Of a DNA stretch of 64,000 nucleotides, positions 25,082 through 36,948 are shown one piece after another. Source of the DNA: Acanthacorydalis orientalis (lineage: Eukaryota; Arthropoda; Insecta; Megaloptera; Corydalidae). The notes below the pieces were generated by a model. It was not told the DNA's origin, did not search any database, and saw only the letters and a list, made by a program, of their open reading frames with translations. Where the stretch lies: the NCBI GenBank assembly GCA_034766995.1, contig CM068316.1, forward strand, positions 12,573,500-12,637,499. The letters run 5' to 3'. The first letter of the stretch is position 1. Every line of letters begins with the position of its first letter. A program made the position numbers and the translations under genes.

Positions 25082-25276
25082 GGTCTTATTCAACGACGAC
25101 TCAGTTTTATAGTACTTCCAGAGGAGGAGGTCACGATCCATAGTTTGCACAAAAATTAGGCGTTAGTCATCCAACATTTCTAGACCACTTAAAACAGCTA
25201 AGAAAATGAAAAAGGCAGAAATGTATATGAATTTGAAGGTCATAAACCGCAATTATTTTTCTAACTACTAACCTAA
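25082..25276 (+). mobile_element. Internally deleted mariner, family 1, copy B (truncated)
   Basis: The right half is clear: TTTGCACAAAAATTAGGCGT, then CATCCAACATTTCTAGACCA (second HTH), then the family junction AATGTATATGAATTTGAAGG, and the terminus ending ACCTAA at 25276 followed by a TA flank. The left terminus and first HTH are lost or unrecognisable. AATAGGAAAACGATTTT near 25026 may be a decayed left end. It carries the same junction as copies A, C and D. An FB element begins about ten bases downstream. Confidence 0.8.
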
Positions 25277-25286
25277 TACAATAATT

Positions 25287-25515
25287 GTTTTTGGGATTGT
25301 GATAAAATTCACTTTCAGACATGTTTTTTCATTCCTTTACAAACTGCAATATTTGTACTGTCAACAATATTCAATAATTGATTATTGTTCGTTTCGATTA
25401 TTTCTTATTTACATTTCGATAACGATTCTATAAAAAAAGATCAATAGTCAGGTATTGAATGTTTATGATCAGAAAAAGTTGTAGATCGTGAAGTTAAATA
25501 TCCATTTAGAGACTA
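25287..25515. repeat. FB fold-back element, copy 1
   Basis: The left arm starts TTGGGATTGTGATAAAATTC, then ACTTTCAGACATG, and reaches CAATAATTGATTATTG. The right arm (GATCAATAGTCAGGTATTGA, ATGATCAGAAAAAGTTGTAG, GTGAAGTTAAATATCC) reads as its inverse. It abuts mariner copy B. Confidence 0.65.
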
Positions 25516-25631
25516 TTTGATCAATAATGTGTATCATTGCAAGTAAACAGTAAAGTATAAAATATAAAAAATGAAATAAAATAATTGTATATTTAATGTA
25601 AAAGAAAAACATTTTAAATATTTCTTATAAT

Positions 25632-25672
25632 AAACTAGTGTATTGTTCCAAACTAGTGTATTGTGTATTGTT
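25632..25672. repeat. Short tandem duplication
   Basis: AAACTAGTGTATTGT is repeated about 19 bases on, followed by another GTATTGT. Confidence 0.75.
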
Positions 25673-26512
25673 ATATTTGTGCCAAAATAAGTAAAACTGT
25701 TTAGTCCAGTGAATATAAACAGATCGTATTACACAACATTGTGAAATATTGTTTAACAATAAAAAAATCAGTAAAAAGAACTGAAATATAGTATTATTTT
25801 CATATGAATAATTAAATTTGTTTTATAAACGTTATACATAACAAGAGTTATTTTTCGTGTACTTAATTAAAATCTATGCCGACAGATTTCTAAACTATAT
25901 ATATATATATATATTTAATAATACAAAAAATTGTATTGGCCTAAATATAAATGTTAAAAAATAAAATTAAGAATAGTGTTTATTTGGTATATTTTTTAGT
26001 GATTTATTATTTGTTGTAGATTATTTTTAATTATATATTATAGTGTAATATTTTTAGTATTAAATGTTATATATATATATTTATTTGTTCGTATCCTTTA
26101 ATGACTAATTGCATTTCAGGATTTTGAACAATTTATAACAGTTGGTATTGTGGATTACATTTTCGTTTTCATTTTGATAGTTTGTATAATGAACGATGTT
26201 TCTTTTCAAATAGTATAAACATAAATACAAGATGGTTAATAAACTACGATGTACTTGCAGAGGAAATATAACATTGTCCATCTTTTAATTAAGGAATTTT
26301 ACTTTTAGTCATGATGTTATATTTTTACCTAATTTAAAATATATCAGATTATTTCAACCTTGCTGTAAACTTTTACCGTTTGGCATCGGTTCAATTAACG
26401 AGACAATGTGACGTGATGTGACGCTGCACATGTATAATGTGGAATTATTTTCACATAAATTTGTAATAATCTTTAAATGAAATCCATTTGTTTAAAATAA
26501 CTTATTAAAAAG

Positions 26513-26625
<113 letters not shown>

Positions 26626-26902
26626 ATACATAACATATATAAGATCTTCATAAGTACACTTTTCAACTTGTATTTGCCACTTGCCATAATTGTTATACCG
26701 TACTCAAGTTCAATTCACGATATTTTTAACTTGTCTGCTGACTTGAGGTTCAATTGCTTACCCTACTGTGTAATGGCATTTTTTGAAGTTCTTTATATAT
26801 ATATATATATATATCATTTATCCACTTACATTTTTTACACATTTTGCTAAACGTATGTGCTATTTTTGTATAATTTTAATTATATCACTTTGTAGTTGTG
26901 TG

Positions 26903-26911
26903 TATGTGTAT

Positions 26912-26968
<57 letters not shown>
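26903..26968. repeat. Compound (CA)n(TA)n(GA)n microsatellite
   Basis: Three adjoining dinucleotide runs in order CA, TA and GA, with sharp boundaries. A shorter TA run lies at 26790-26813. Confidence 0.95.
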
Positions 26969-27104
26969 AAAGAAATTTTTTTTATGGTGACTTAAGGTCC
27001 TGATAAACAAATTGTTATGAACGGATTTATAAGTGTACTCATAAGAAATTGGCTGGTCTAATCCTTTGTTGATTTATTTTTTTGTAATTTTATACATTGT
27101 TGTA

Positions 27105-27190
27105 CAGTAATTCCCCTGAATCCGCGATTGGTACATTCCAGGACCTACCGTTGATAGTAATGAACCCATATATAAGTTTTTTCTTGTTTA
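27105..27190. mobile_element. Possible pogo/Tigger-like terminus (fragment)
   Basis: TA is followed by CAGTAATTCCCCTGAATCCG, then CGATTGGTACATTCCAGGAC. The CAGT..TCCCC..ATCCGCG start and TTCCAGGACC word are typical of Tigger/pogo or similar non-autonomous element ends. No opposite terminus was identified. Confidence 0.4.
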
Positions 27191-29004
27191 CATACATACT
27201 TGTAATAAAGTTTAATTGATGAATGACGCACAGTAAGATATTACCAACATTAAATAGTAATAAAATACAGTGTACATTATTTTCTCGTGCTCTCTCCCTC
27301 TCTTCCTTTCTTGAACAGGATCTAAAATTTTAGCTAACTCTCAAGGGACGACGAAATGACTTGTATGCTTTTTAGATTTTTTTAATACACATATTAAAGT
27401 AATTTATTTCTTGGTTCTTGCTAATATAATTATTCATTTCCTTGACATCTTCATTCCAATACACTTTTTTTCATCTTCGCATTTCAAAGTTTTCATTAGG
27501 TGAAAATTTATATTATTTTAGATTCTCTTATCATTGATTGACACCATTGATCAGAATTACTTTATTTGATGCCGGTCGTTTTTCCAGATATTTCCGTAAG
27601 ACAATATTATTACATATAGAAAATCGGCAAATTCAATCCTTGAGAAAACTTTTCACACGAATATTTCCGCTGATTTATTTGTTTCTAATTGCGCCATTTT
27701 TCCTATTGTTGACTTCTTTGGTATTTATACAATGTTACATACGATTAATTATAAAAAAATATTCTTAAGGCAAAACCATTTTAATTTTTGTATCAGCAAG
27801 GCATGAAATAGAAATTGGATTATTTTCTATATGACTTATAAACAACATGGATGAAAATAAAAACAATTTATATGCACTCGTGAAACTTTGATTCTCTAAA
27901 GAAATATTTTTTTTTAATTCTAACTTGTTATATCTGTTAAATTCGTTGTGTCTTTTTGATTTAGTCATAATAATTAAATTTTATTTACATCGGGAATCTC
28001 AAGAGATCGCTCTAACCGACTTCGACACTGTTCGAAGTAATTATAGGTAAAATATGTACATGTACATTAGAGATCAAACTTAATTTCTTATTTATTTCTT
28101 TACAATCAATGTTACTAATATGTATGTATTTATATATATATAATGGAACGAAATATGTATGTCATATCTAATGGTAATATCTGTACTATTTTTTTACAAA
28201 ATGTCTGTTAAAAAAGGATTGAAATCTCAACCATAACAGAGCTACAAGAATGTAAAATACTAGTTTCATTTTTTGTTATAACTTCATTAGAATTAATTTT
28301 GTGTTAATAGTAATAATATTTTTCATATTATCAAACCAAATATATTTTTTTATAATAGTCTATACATACGACAAGAAGTGTTTTACAAAATAAAATAAAA
28401 CTATCAACATTTTATCTTTTTAATCTCTCTAAATATTGATGCTATTATTTCGAGAATAATTCATGATGTATGGAAAGTGGATATTTAGGCTATGAATAAA
28501 TCTTTTTCTATTTATCATAAATATTTGAGAACAATATGTAAAGTGTACAAAACCTACATACTTAATATTAATTATTTGTTCACTCTTTTTGTATACAGGT
28601 TAGTAATTGTATCTGTGTATATAATTTACATACAACATTGTGTAGTGCATTTTTTTTTATTTTAATTTCTAAGTATTTTAACTTTAATATAAAATAAATT
28701 ATCAAGGCTGCATTTTTAAACAGATCCTTCTTGGAATTTTGTTCTTGTACACTGAAAAATACACATTTGGATGCAAGTAATGTATTATTCTCATTGAAAC
28801 TGTTGTGCATTCTTTAGTTTCTATTGCTTTTTGAATTCATATAACGTTTATTTCAATTTCTTAAGTTTAATTTATAAGTTATGTAATTTATAAAAGTAAA
28901 TGAAAAGTGTAATTTCAATTTAAACTTTGAAGGTAAAAAAAACGTAACATTTATTATTTGAAATTTAAAGTTTTACGAACATAAACTGGAAAAAAAGATA
29001 CGTA
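27191..29004. other. AT-rich non-coding sequence, no gene seen
   Basis: A 76-codon + frame at 27538 and 67- and 76-codon - frames at 27765 and 28580 are within chance length and have no motif. Nothing else is recognised. Confidence 0.6.
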
Positions 29005-29885
29005 CATACAGTGCCTCAAAGTGAAACTAAAAAATTGGCATACATTTGTTGTATTTGGAATAAAGTACTTACAAATTTTAATCTGAATAAATCAAAAACA
29101 TAAGAGAATTAATTCGCGGAAAACTTAAAGCAAATATTAAATACGAGTATTTGTTAAACTAATCTTAAAACAAAACTATGATAGCTGATAAGAATGTATC
29201 TGTTTATCAATATGCGATCGCTGAAAATAAATTTTTGAATATAATTTCCTTTTAGGTAAACATTCAATTGTTATTGTTTTATTGAGAATTATTTAAATGA
29301 TCTGAAATTTAATTCCGATTGGGTTAAATGTGGATACAACGTGGTCAAAAATAACTGTGATTTACAAAGCTTGTTTGTAAACATTTTCGGGTAAAAAATT
29401 AAGATGTGATATTGATAAAATAACAAAATAGAAGCTATTTAACTAACCATTATAAACTGTTTCGAAGCTATAAAATTGTTAGAAAACAGAGATACGCGTA
29501 ATATTCAAAAGATATTTACCGATTACGATGAATGTTAGATTGTAAAACAAATCAGTAAAATCCGAAATGAAATTCTTTAAAACTTGCTTTATGAGTAGTT
29601 ACGAAAAGACGTTACTTCAGAAATACCAGGAATTGTTTCGTAAAAACACGATTCAAGTGGTAGAGTAGGTCGAAGAAAATCTTTCGTAAACAAACTGAAT
29701 AGAATAGATATTTTCTAAGATTACTGAATAGAGGTCTTTTTTCTACGAAAGAAGATTTAATTTATATAAATCTGATTGTTCAATGTATACATGGAGAAAA
29801 TTCAATAAAGAATTAAAGGAAACAAATTGTAATCTCCAGTAAAGTATAAGGACAACTCTGTAAAGCCCTCTGGCTTATTTTAACG
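29005..29885 (+). mobile_element. Possible decayed Tc1/mariner-type relic
   Basis: ACATACAGTGCCTCAAAGTG, then TTGGCATACATT, resembles the start of Tc1-type elements (TACAGTGCCT with a GGCATAC word). About 450 bases on, broken frames give KLLENRDTRNIQKIFTDYDE, ISKIRNEI, then DSSGRVGRRKSFVNKLNRID, and later YTWRKFNKELKETN. These recall a transposase N-terminus with a basic GRxGRxxK linker between two HTH motifs. No catalytic motif or right terminus was found and stops are frequent. The reading is tentative. Confidence 0.3.
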
Positions 29886-30482
29886 TATGTTTTTCACAAA
29901 AAAACTATGAATCCTAATATCAGTTCACAGTATTTTAATTTTTTTATTGTGTTCAAGACTTTCATCTCTTTTTATTATATTTATATGTATTGTCCAATCA
30001 AGATTAGGTATTTTACCAGTCCAGCTCCTTTATATGTGCTTTTAGTCTCTCACTGAGAGAAATATTGTTTTTTTGAATACTTTTAAGCGTTTGGCACTCA
30101 TACTTTAGTGTTAGAATTAAGGGGTGTGTTTTTTAAATATATTTGTGTTCGGTCGCTAATGAACTTAACTGTCGAAACGCCCTAAAACTCCAATAACCAA
30201 CAAATATGAGATTATATATTCGTTACTAGACTTGGAAATTTCTATATAATTAATGAAATTGTGGATTTGAAGAAGTATTTAAGTATAAAGGGAAAAATAA
30301 AATGTTTAAAAATTGGGAATAAAAAACCGCTCTCATTTCTGTTAGTACAAAGAATTCCAAATATAAAGTCTTTCATTTATATAAATACAAATAATAATAT
30401 TTCTGTATATTTTTGTGTATACATCTGTGATTTAATTAATGTGTTGTCCTGGTGATCTTATTCCTTTTAAATTACACCAGGT

Positions 30483-30547
30483 CTACTGTGGTTTCGGTAG
30501 AGTTATGTATATCTGCCAGAAGATATACTAACCGAAACTAGTTGTAG
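30483..30547. repeat. Hairpin repeat family 2, copy 2
   Basis: CTACTGTGGTTTCGG and TTATGTATATCT on the left pair with AGATATACTAACCGAAACTA on the right, across a GCCAGA turn. The end AACTAGTTGTAGAAGA matches the end of the copy at 17787-17936. Confidence 0.75.
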
Positions 30548-30640
30548 AAGAATAAACGTTATGTAATTGAACATAGTAAAGAATACCAGTACAGTGTTGT
30601 TCTTCGTTCTTTTAAACTCATCTGAATTTCTGTTTTCCAT

Positions 30641-30735
30641 TACTAGGTTTAGTACGTGTGCTATCTGAAAATAGATTTTAGATTAAAATCTACTTAAAGA
30701 TGTTACTCGTACCAAAACTGGTAAAGAAGAACAGA
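30641..30735. repeat. Hairpin repeat family 2, copy 3 (diverged)
   Basis: CTAGGTTTAGTACGTGTGCT and ATCT pair with AGATGTTACTCGTACCAAAA and CTGG around an AGATTTTAGATTAAAATCT centre. The arms follow the same plan as the copy 100 bp upstream (TTT.GGTAC..., then TATCT). Confidence 0.6.
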
Positions 30736-32095
30736 TTCTTAAAGAATCCAAAAGGTCGAATATCATCAGGACAACTCATCAACGGAATCACCGGTATATA
30801 GACAAACAATTATAATTGTAGTAATATGTATGGTTGAGATTTGTTTTATAAAAGAAAATTCATAACAAATCCTATACATACAAATTGTATTTATATGTGT
30901 AATATACTTTTTGATTTCATATAATTCATGTCGTTGACAAATATGTATATAATCCAGTAAATTTTGATATTGCTTCTAAATTTATTTAATTTATTAATTT
31001 ATATATATATATATATTTGTAGATAGATACACAGCATAGCATAATTTTAAAAATTGAAAATCCAGAAATAAAACAACTGAAGTATTCTTTTTATTATTTT
31101 TTTTAAACAACATTGAAATTTAACATCTTTTACGTTTAATATTAGTGTACAATTTTATAAATCATTTTATAATCAATTTTAATTAAAAGTTGTTTAAAAA
31201 ATGAACATTGTGTATTTAATTACCAAGCAAAGGTATAAATTTTATATATAGTCATAAAATGATTGTATTTATGTATTCTACTGCTCACAAGCAGTGATAA
31301 GTAAGGTATCCTTGTAAACTATTATAATCTTTTTATGGTACTTATTTTTATACGTTATCATATTATCAACGATATTATTGATGTCTGGAAATGTAAAGTG
31401 TAGCTGTAGTTTAAAAAAGTGTTAGTGTTATATATCATTTCTACATTTATAACAGGATTTTTATTATTAAAATTGATAGGCTATGAGTAGGATTGAATGT
31501 TAGTTTAACTAATTTTTAATTGATTTCATTTCAATCAATAAATACTCCTGTACTATTGTACACTTTTATGAAATAAGTAATTATTCTAATTAAAAGTTTA
31601 TTGTATAAAAAAAGCAAATAATATAGTTTTTATACAGAATGTGTGTCAGAATAATGGCACACTATTTATCATGCGATATAATCAATCTATTTTCATGTCT
31701 AAATTAATTTGTAACTATATTCTAAACATTGACAATTTGAAGTAACAATTTTATCTTATTGTTTATATTTTTTGTTGCATATTCATCTTGATTGTTTTTT
31801 TATTCATTTTTTTTTTGTAATCATATTTTCTATATTATATTGACATATTCGTTACATCTGATAATTATGTATAAATCGAAAGATTTAATAATAAATCGAG
31901 ACATTTATGTATAAAGACCAAATTACTCCAATTACACGGTAAATTGACTTTTGTCTAGTTCGATTTTTTTTCAGTATGCTTAAGTGTAATAATATGTTCT
32001 TTTCATTTGAAATTTCACAATATTTTTTGCCAGTTGTCGAGGAATAATTATTCTATATATACAATTTTTTTATGATCAATTTTTTTTCAGCTTCT
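30736..32095. other. AT-rich non-coding sequence, no gene seen
   Basis: No ORF, exon-like block or transposon end recognised. Confidence 0.65.
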
Positions 32096-32114
32096 TTATA
32101 TATATGTGTGTGTG

Positions 32115-32183
<69 letters not shown>

Positions 32184-32184
32184 G
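32096..32184. repeat. Interrupted (TA)n(TG)n microsatellite
   Basis: About 89 bp of TA with TGTGTGTG and TGTA interruptions. It abuts the left terminus of the DUF4817-type transposon at 32191. Confidence 0.95.
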
Positions 32185-32190
32185 GATATA

Positions 32191-33014
32191 AGGTTTTCCA
32201 ATAGCCATTTTTTAATTTAAAATAAAACACAGAATTTGCGCTGAGTTTTAAGTTTCTTTATTGTAAATAATAGTTAAGGGTATGCCTTTTTATAAATGAA
32301 AAATAATATCATGTAAGTGACCGCCACGTGCTTTCTTATAAGTAATTTTTCTTTTGTTAAAATTTTCAATAACATCCCTAGACAATTAGGGCTCTAACTC
32401 ACTAACTACTATTCGAATTTCACACCTTAAATTGTTTTAATATAATTGACATACACCTTTCTCTTAACGTGATTTCAAAGAAAGTAATCCAACGGTGCTA
32501 AATCGCAGAATCTCTGTAGCTAATTAATATCTTTCTGGAAATAACGACCAGGAAAATTCATCCTCAATAAATCAATTATTTCACCAGCTGTATGGCTTGT
32601 TGCACCGTCCTGCTGGTACTACATCTCCTCCAGATTAATATCATCCAATTCCGCTCACAAAAAAATTATTGTTTCGTTATCTTCATTCACAATAATTGTT
32701 TTACCAGACTGATTCTTAAAAAAGTAAGGACTAATGACTCCATAGGATTAATGAACCCGTGTTATTGTTTTTTTCTATCTTTAACCGATCTGGTCTCTTC
32801 AAATTTACTCACTAATCGAAGAATTGTTGACTCAGATGGCCGAGTATGTCGAGAATAAATATCGCCTAATTTATGAAATGTATTTTTTATAGAACGACTA
32901 TTTTCATAATATAATTGTATTATTTCAATGCGTTGTTTTGTGGTATACAGCTATTAGTTTGACACCTGTGAAATATAACTCTCTTAAAAAATTGTGTCTC
33001 TATTGGAAAATCCT
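32191..33014 (-). mobile_element. DUF4817/DDE-type Tc1-mariner-superfamily element, internally deleted
   Basis: The ends AGGTTTTCCAATAG (32191) and CTATTGGAAAATCCT (33000-33014) are inverted copies with one mismatch over 14 bases. Between them lie, on the - strand, the N-terminal HTH and the C-terminal third of the transposase, separated by a large deletion. Length is about 824 bp against an expected 1.2-1.3 kb. The left end lies against a TA microsatellite, so the TA target duplication cannot be verified. Confidence 0.85.
32330..32946 (-). pseudogene. DDE transposase remnant (DUF4817 HTH plus DDE_3 C-terminus)
   Basis: Read on the - strand from 32945, the N-terminal part gives TTKQRIEIIQLYYENSRSIK, then RPSESTILRLVSKFEETRSV. 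This is the characteristic HTH (Pfam DUF4817) of a transposase group common in arthropods and molluscs. After KDRKKQ the sequence jumps to YGVISPYFFKNQSGKTIIVN, then ELDDINLEEM-stop-YQQDGATSHTAGE and FPGRY. Later come CDLAPLDYFL-stop-NHVKRKVYVN. QDGAT.H.A carries the second catalytic Asp of DDE_3 enzymes, and DLAPLDYFLW carries the third acidic site. The first catalytic Asp lies in the deleted part. At least four stops are present, two of them TAG or TGA in place of Trp. Clearly inactive. Confidence 0.88.
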
Positions 33015-33547
33015 GTATGTATAAGATTTGCTTAAAAATATCAACAATACCTTTATCTTGCTATTCTGAAGTCCCTTATGTTGAGGGGAATTCAACATAA
33101 CAAATATTTGTTTCTGTCGTAAATAGTTGGATCTCCTTATTGACAATAAAAAAAGGAAAGCATGTAATTTAAATAAAGTTTGTGTGATTTTTTTTGTATC
33201 GAGTATACAAACATAGAAACCAAAAAGAGAGACAATTGTGTTAAAAGTGGATCATTGTTGTTTGCTTCAGACGTAATTTGTTTACTTTTCTAAGTAATAA
33301 TTTTATGTTTAAAATTTAATGTGTGTGTTTGTGTATATACATACATATATTTATATATATATATATATATATTGTGAATAATATTTTGATATGTGTGGTA
33401 CATTTTAATGCCATTATAGAAATTTGTAATTATTGTTTTGGCAACTGAACGTAAGTTGATGTCTTTTATCATGTATTTGTTTGTTTTTCTAATACGTTAT
33501 CTGTATTGTAGAAATGAAAATTGAAAAATAAAAATGTGTTTTAGTTA
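33015..33547. other. AT-rich non-coding sequence, no gene seen
   Basis: A short TA run at 33350-33371 and nothing else recognised. Confidence 0.65.
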
Positions 33548-33560
33548 CACACATACATAC

Positions 33561-33611
<51 letters not shown>
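33548..33611. repeat. (CA)n/(TG)n/(TA)n microsatellite
   Basis: ACACACATACATACATGTGTG leads into about 25 TA units. Confidence 0.95.
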
Positions 33612-33613
<2 letters not shown>

Positions 33614-33726
33614 GTGTATGTGTGAAAGAGAGAGAATTTTTAAATAAATTTATATATAAAGGCGAATAGAAAAAGTGACAGACTGTTGAATAAAATAAAG
33701 AAAATATTCAGGTTACTATATAGTTT

Positions 33727-33895
33727 TTGGCACGTGGCTAATGTCACGTTTACAAATGATTGTTTCACTCCCCCACAAACCATAAATAATTTTTCTGATT
33801 AAAAATCTTCAGTAATCAATTATTGAACATTTATCATCAGAATAATATTTTGTGGTTTTTGTAAGGGATTGAAAAATTAATTTGTGGAATGTTGA
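33727..33895. repeat. FB fold-back element, copy 2 (compact)
   Basis: Starts TTGGCACGTGGCTAATGTCA, then CGTTTACAAATGATTGTTTC and TCTGATTAAAAATCTTCAGT. The right arm begins at TTATTGAACATTTATCATCA and ends TTAATTTGTGGAATGTTGAA. The arms meet directly at AATCAATTATTGA with no internal spacer, giving a near-complete 169-bp inverted repeat. Confidence 0.8.
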
Positions 33896-35516
33896 AATTA
33901 ATTCTTATAAACTGCTGCTTTTACAAAAATTTTTTAACAATTTTGTCTATTGTAAAAAAATCTGTCTATTAATATAAAAATCTCAGTTAATTTGTTACAT
34001 AACCAACATTTAATATTTTTTAAAGGAAAAGTCTATTATATTGAAATCTTAAAATTTATCTAAAATGCTCCTGGGTTTTAAATCCAATAAATAGAATTTT
34101 CTTATCATGAAATTCTTAATAAAATTGATTTCTAGTACAAGTATAGTCAGATATTAGTTTATTTATATATTTTTGAATATATCGATTTAATAAATATGAA
34201 TTAGTTTAATATAAATTTACTATTTTATAGTTAAAATTATAAATATCGGTTTAAAAATAAAACCATAATTAGTGTTTCTAATTAAAAAAATGTAATAAAA
34301 GTGTGTCGCATAAAAGTTTGTATTAATCTACTTTACAGACTTCCAAATATTCAAATATGTTTTTTGTCATTGTTTTTAATGTATAATCGATATTGGTATT
34401 AATTTAAATATTTTAATTATACTATAGTGAGTTATAATTTCTTAACATTCGTAGACAGTTGTGAAATAAGTGAATATCTAATAACAAATTTGTTACCACT
34501 CTGTAGATTTAAAAATACTTGTAGAAAATACTGTAATGTTTGGAATGCGAGAAAAAGATTTTTATGTTTATTAACACTTTTGTAAATATTTCTATACCAG
34601 TGATATATTTAGTAAAGTATTTATTAAAAAAAGAAACTGTTGTAGTAGTATCCTCAGACATATTCAAATGTTTGTAAAATAAAAACTACTAACAAATAAT
34701 AGAAAATTTTGATATGAAATAGTTGTAAAATGATTTTAATATATCATTATAAGCATTTTTGTATAAATATAGAATACTATTTGGAAATTTCTATTTTCTA
34801 TTCAAGTGATGTTCAAGAGTGCATTGTACTTTTATGCATTTATTCAACAGTTAGTAGAAAGTAAGTCATAAATTTCAGGATAATTTTCTAGGAATTTGAG
34901 TCATTTCTATTACATGACAGATTATATCTAGGTACAAAACATTTCCAAGTTACTATTGTTGTAATATGTTTATAGTAAATGTTCAAAAAATTATATATTT
35001 TAATAAATTTCTAAAAATATTTGAAATTATATATTGATATAAACGTTTTTAGTATTTTTTTTTTATTTTTCCGTTATGGCCTGATTCTTAATATCTGCGT
35101 TTTGTTCTAAAATATATTACGCTTGTATTATGTATATAATAGAGAATCATTTACCATGGTGTATAAAGAGTATATAGAGAAAATTAACATCACAAAACAC
35201 AGCTACAAGTTCGTAAGCACAAGTTGGCGTGTAATCTGTTCATTCATATTATCTTTTGTATGATTTCAATAAAATATTATTATGGAAATGTTTCCTTCTG
35301 TTTTTAATATTATTTAATTAAAATATTGAGAGTAAAGAAAATGTTGTAATATCTTCGAAGAAATATTTTTAAAGTATTATTTATATAAAAAAAATAATAA
35401 AAGCACAATTAATGTTTATAATAATAAAATATATGTGAAAATGTATATATTTAAATCTACTAGTATATAATTAAAAAAAATTAAGCATAAAATAATTTAA
35501 AAAGCAGATTGTTTAG
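33896..35516. other. AT-rich non-coding sequence, no gene seen
   Basis: Homopolymer-rich sequence without ORF or repeat ends. Confidence 0.65.
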
Positions 35517-35585
35517 AAATTAGTTTTTCTCTCATCTCACAAATCATATTTTTTTCTGGTTAAAAATGTGTAGTAATTGATCATA
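35517..35585. repeat. FB element fragment, left arm
   Basis: TTTTTCTCTCATCTCACAAA, then TTTTTTTCTGGTTAAAAATG and TAATTGATCATAT, match the FB arm. No right arm was found. Confidence 0.5.
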
Positions 35586-36176
35586 TATATGGTATGATAT
35601 TTTGAAAACTGACATCAATTTGACGATGGAAATTGTAATTGTTCATTTAAATGCCTTTTTTCCTGTATAAATACACCAACAGTTGATCAACAAAGTAAAA
35701 ATTAGGTTATATAAAACTACCTAAATAAAATCATTAAAATCTATCATTTAAATAGAAACACTGTTTCTTGTTCATATCTAATGTGTTTTTTATAATATTA
35801 ATGGATTGGTATAATTGTGAAGAAATAAAAACAATATGATAAATTTCTGGTCTTCTCTATGAGTATAAATATTTTTTTTATTAATTTGTTTATAATGTAA
35901 AAGTATGAATAGGAATGTCTATTGATGAATAGAAATTTATATCATTGTTTGTAAATGGGATTCATTTTGTATTCATTTCTGTTTAATTAAATAATTAAAT
36001 ATTAATTTTTTTAATCGTTAAACATTTTATATAAATAAAAAATGTTCATATTTATAAATAAATTTGTATATTATTTGATTATGTTACAAATTCTATACAT
36101 TTTTTTTTACAAATCTACATTTTTTATTTTCTGTTATATAATTGTGTAAAAATATCAAAGACATCACAGAACTGTT

Positions 36177-36383
36177 CTGACATTGGTTAAATTCACTTTT
36201 ACAAATAGTTTTCTCATCCCATTAACTACAATATTTTTTTCTGATCAAAAATCTTCAATAAATAATTATTAAAAATATTGATTGTTGTTGCTGCAATCAA
36301 ATATGAATAATAATTATTTATTGATTTATTATTTTACGTGATTTTTAGAGTGAAAGGGAATTGATTTATGAATGTAAAAGACA
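36177..36383. repeat. FB fold-back element, copy 3
   Basis: Left arm: CTGACATTGGTTAAATTCAC, TTTTACAAATAGTTTTCTCA, CTGATCAAAAATCTTCAATA. Right arm: GTGAAAGGGAATTGATTTAT, then GAATGTAAAAGAC. Internal sequence ATTGTTGTTGCTGCAATCAA. Confidence 0.7.
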
Positions 36384-36902
36384 TTTTCTTAATTTTTTCC
36401 TATTTTTTATTTGTTTATTTTTTAATATTTACTTCATCATTTTTATATTTTTTTCTGAGGTTTGAATCTTTAACTTTAATTGAAAACATTTAATCTTTAT
36501 CTTATTATAAACTTTTTACGTCATTACGATTTGAGGTTTGAAAAACAAACATTTAATTATAATAGAATATCACTTTTCCTTAATGTGTTACCAAATTAGG
36601 TGACTACTAAAGCTATAGTTCAAAAATCGTCACTTTTTTTAATTATATGTATTTAATTATAATCAAATGATTACGAAATGCAATAAAACGAAATAAATAT
36701 CACATTTTCATGAGATTTAATTTTAAAGTTTTAATAATGTAAAACAAAATGATATAGTTTTGTATAAGAATTTCATTCAAATGACTTTCATTCGAGTTTC
36801 TGTGATTCATTAGACTTTCAACAGATTTAAATTACTTTCATTTATTCAGCATAATAATGAGAAAAGTGAGGTTTAGTAATAAGTATTTATTAAAATTTCT
36901 CT

Positions 36903-36903
<1 letters not shown>

Positions 36904-36943
<40 letters not shown>
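36904..36943. repeat. (TA)n microsatellite
   Basis: About 18 TA units. Confidence 0.95.

Positions 36944-36948
<5 letters not shown>

Noticed and set aside
31620..31680. Short inverted words GTGTGTCA and TGGCACAC
   Set aside because: Eight-base arms without a second copy or larger structure are within chance.
32592..32858. 88-codon + ORF
   Set aside because: Opposite-strand shadow of the DUF4817-type transposase, whose motifs read on the - strand.
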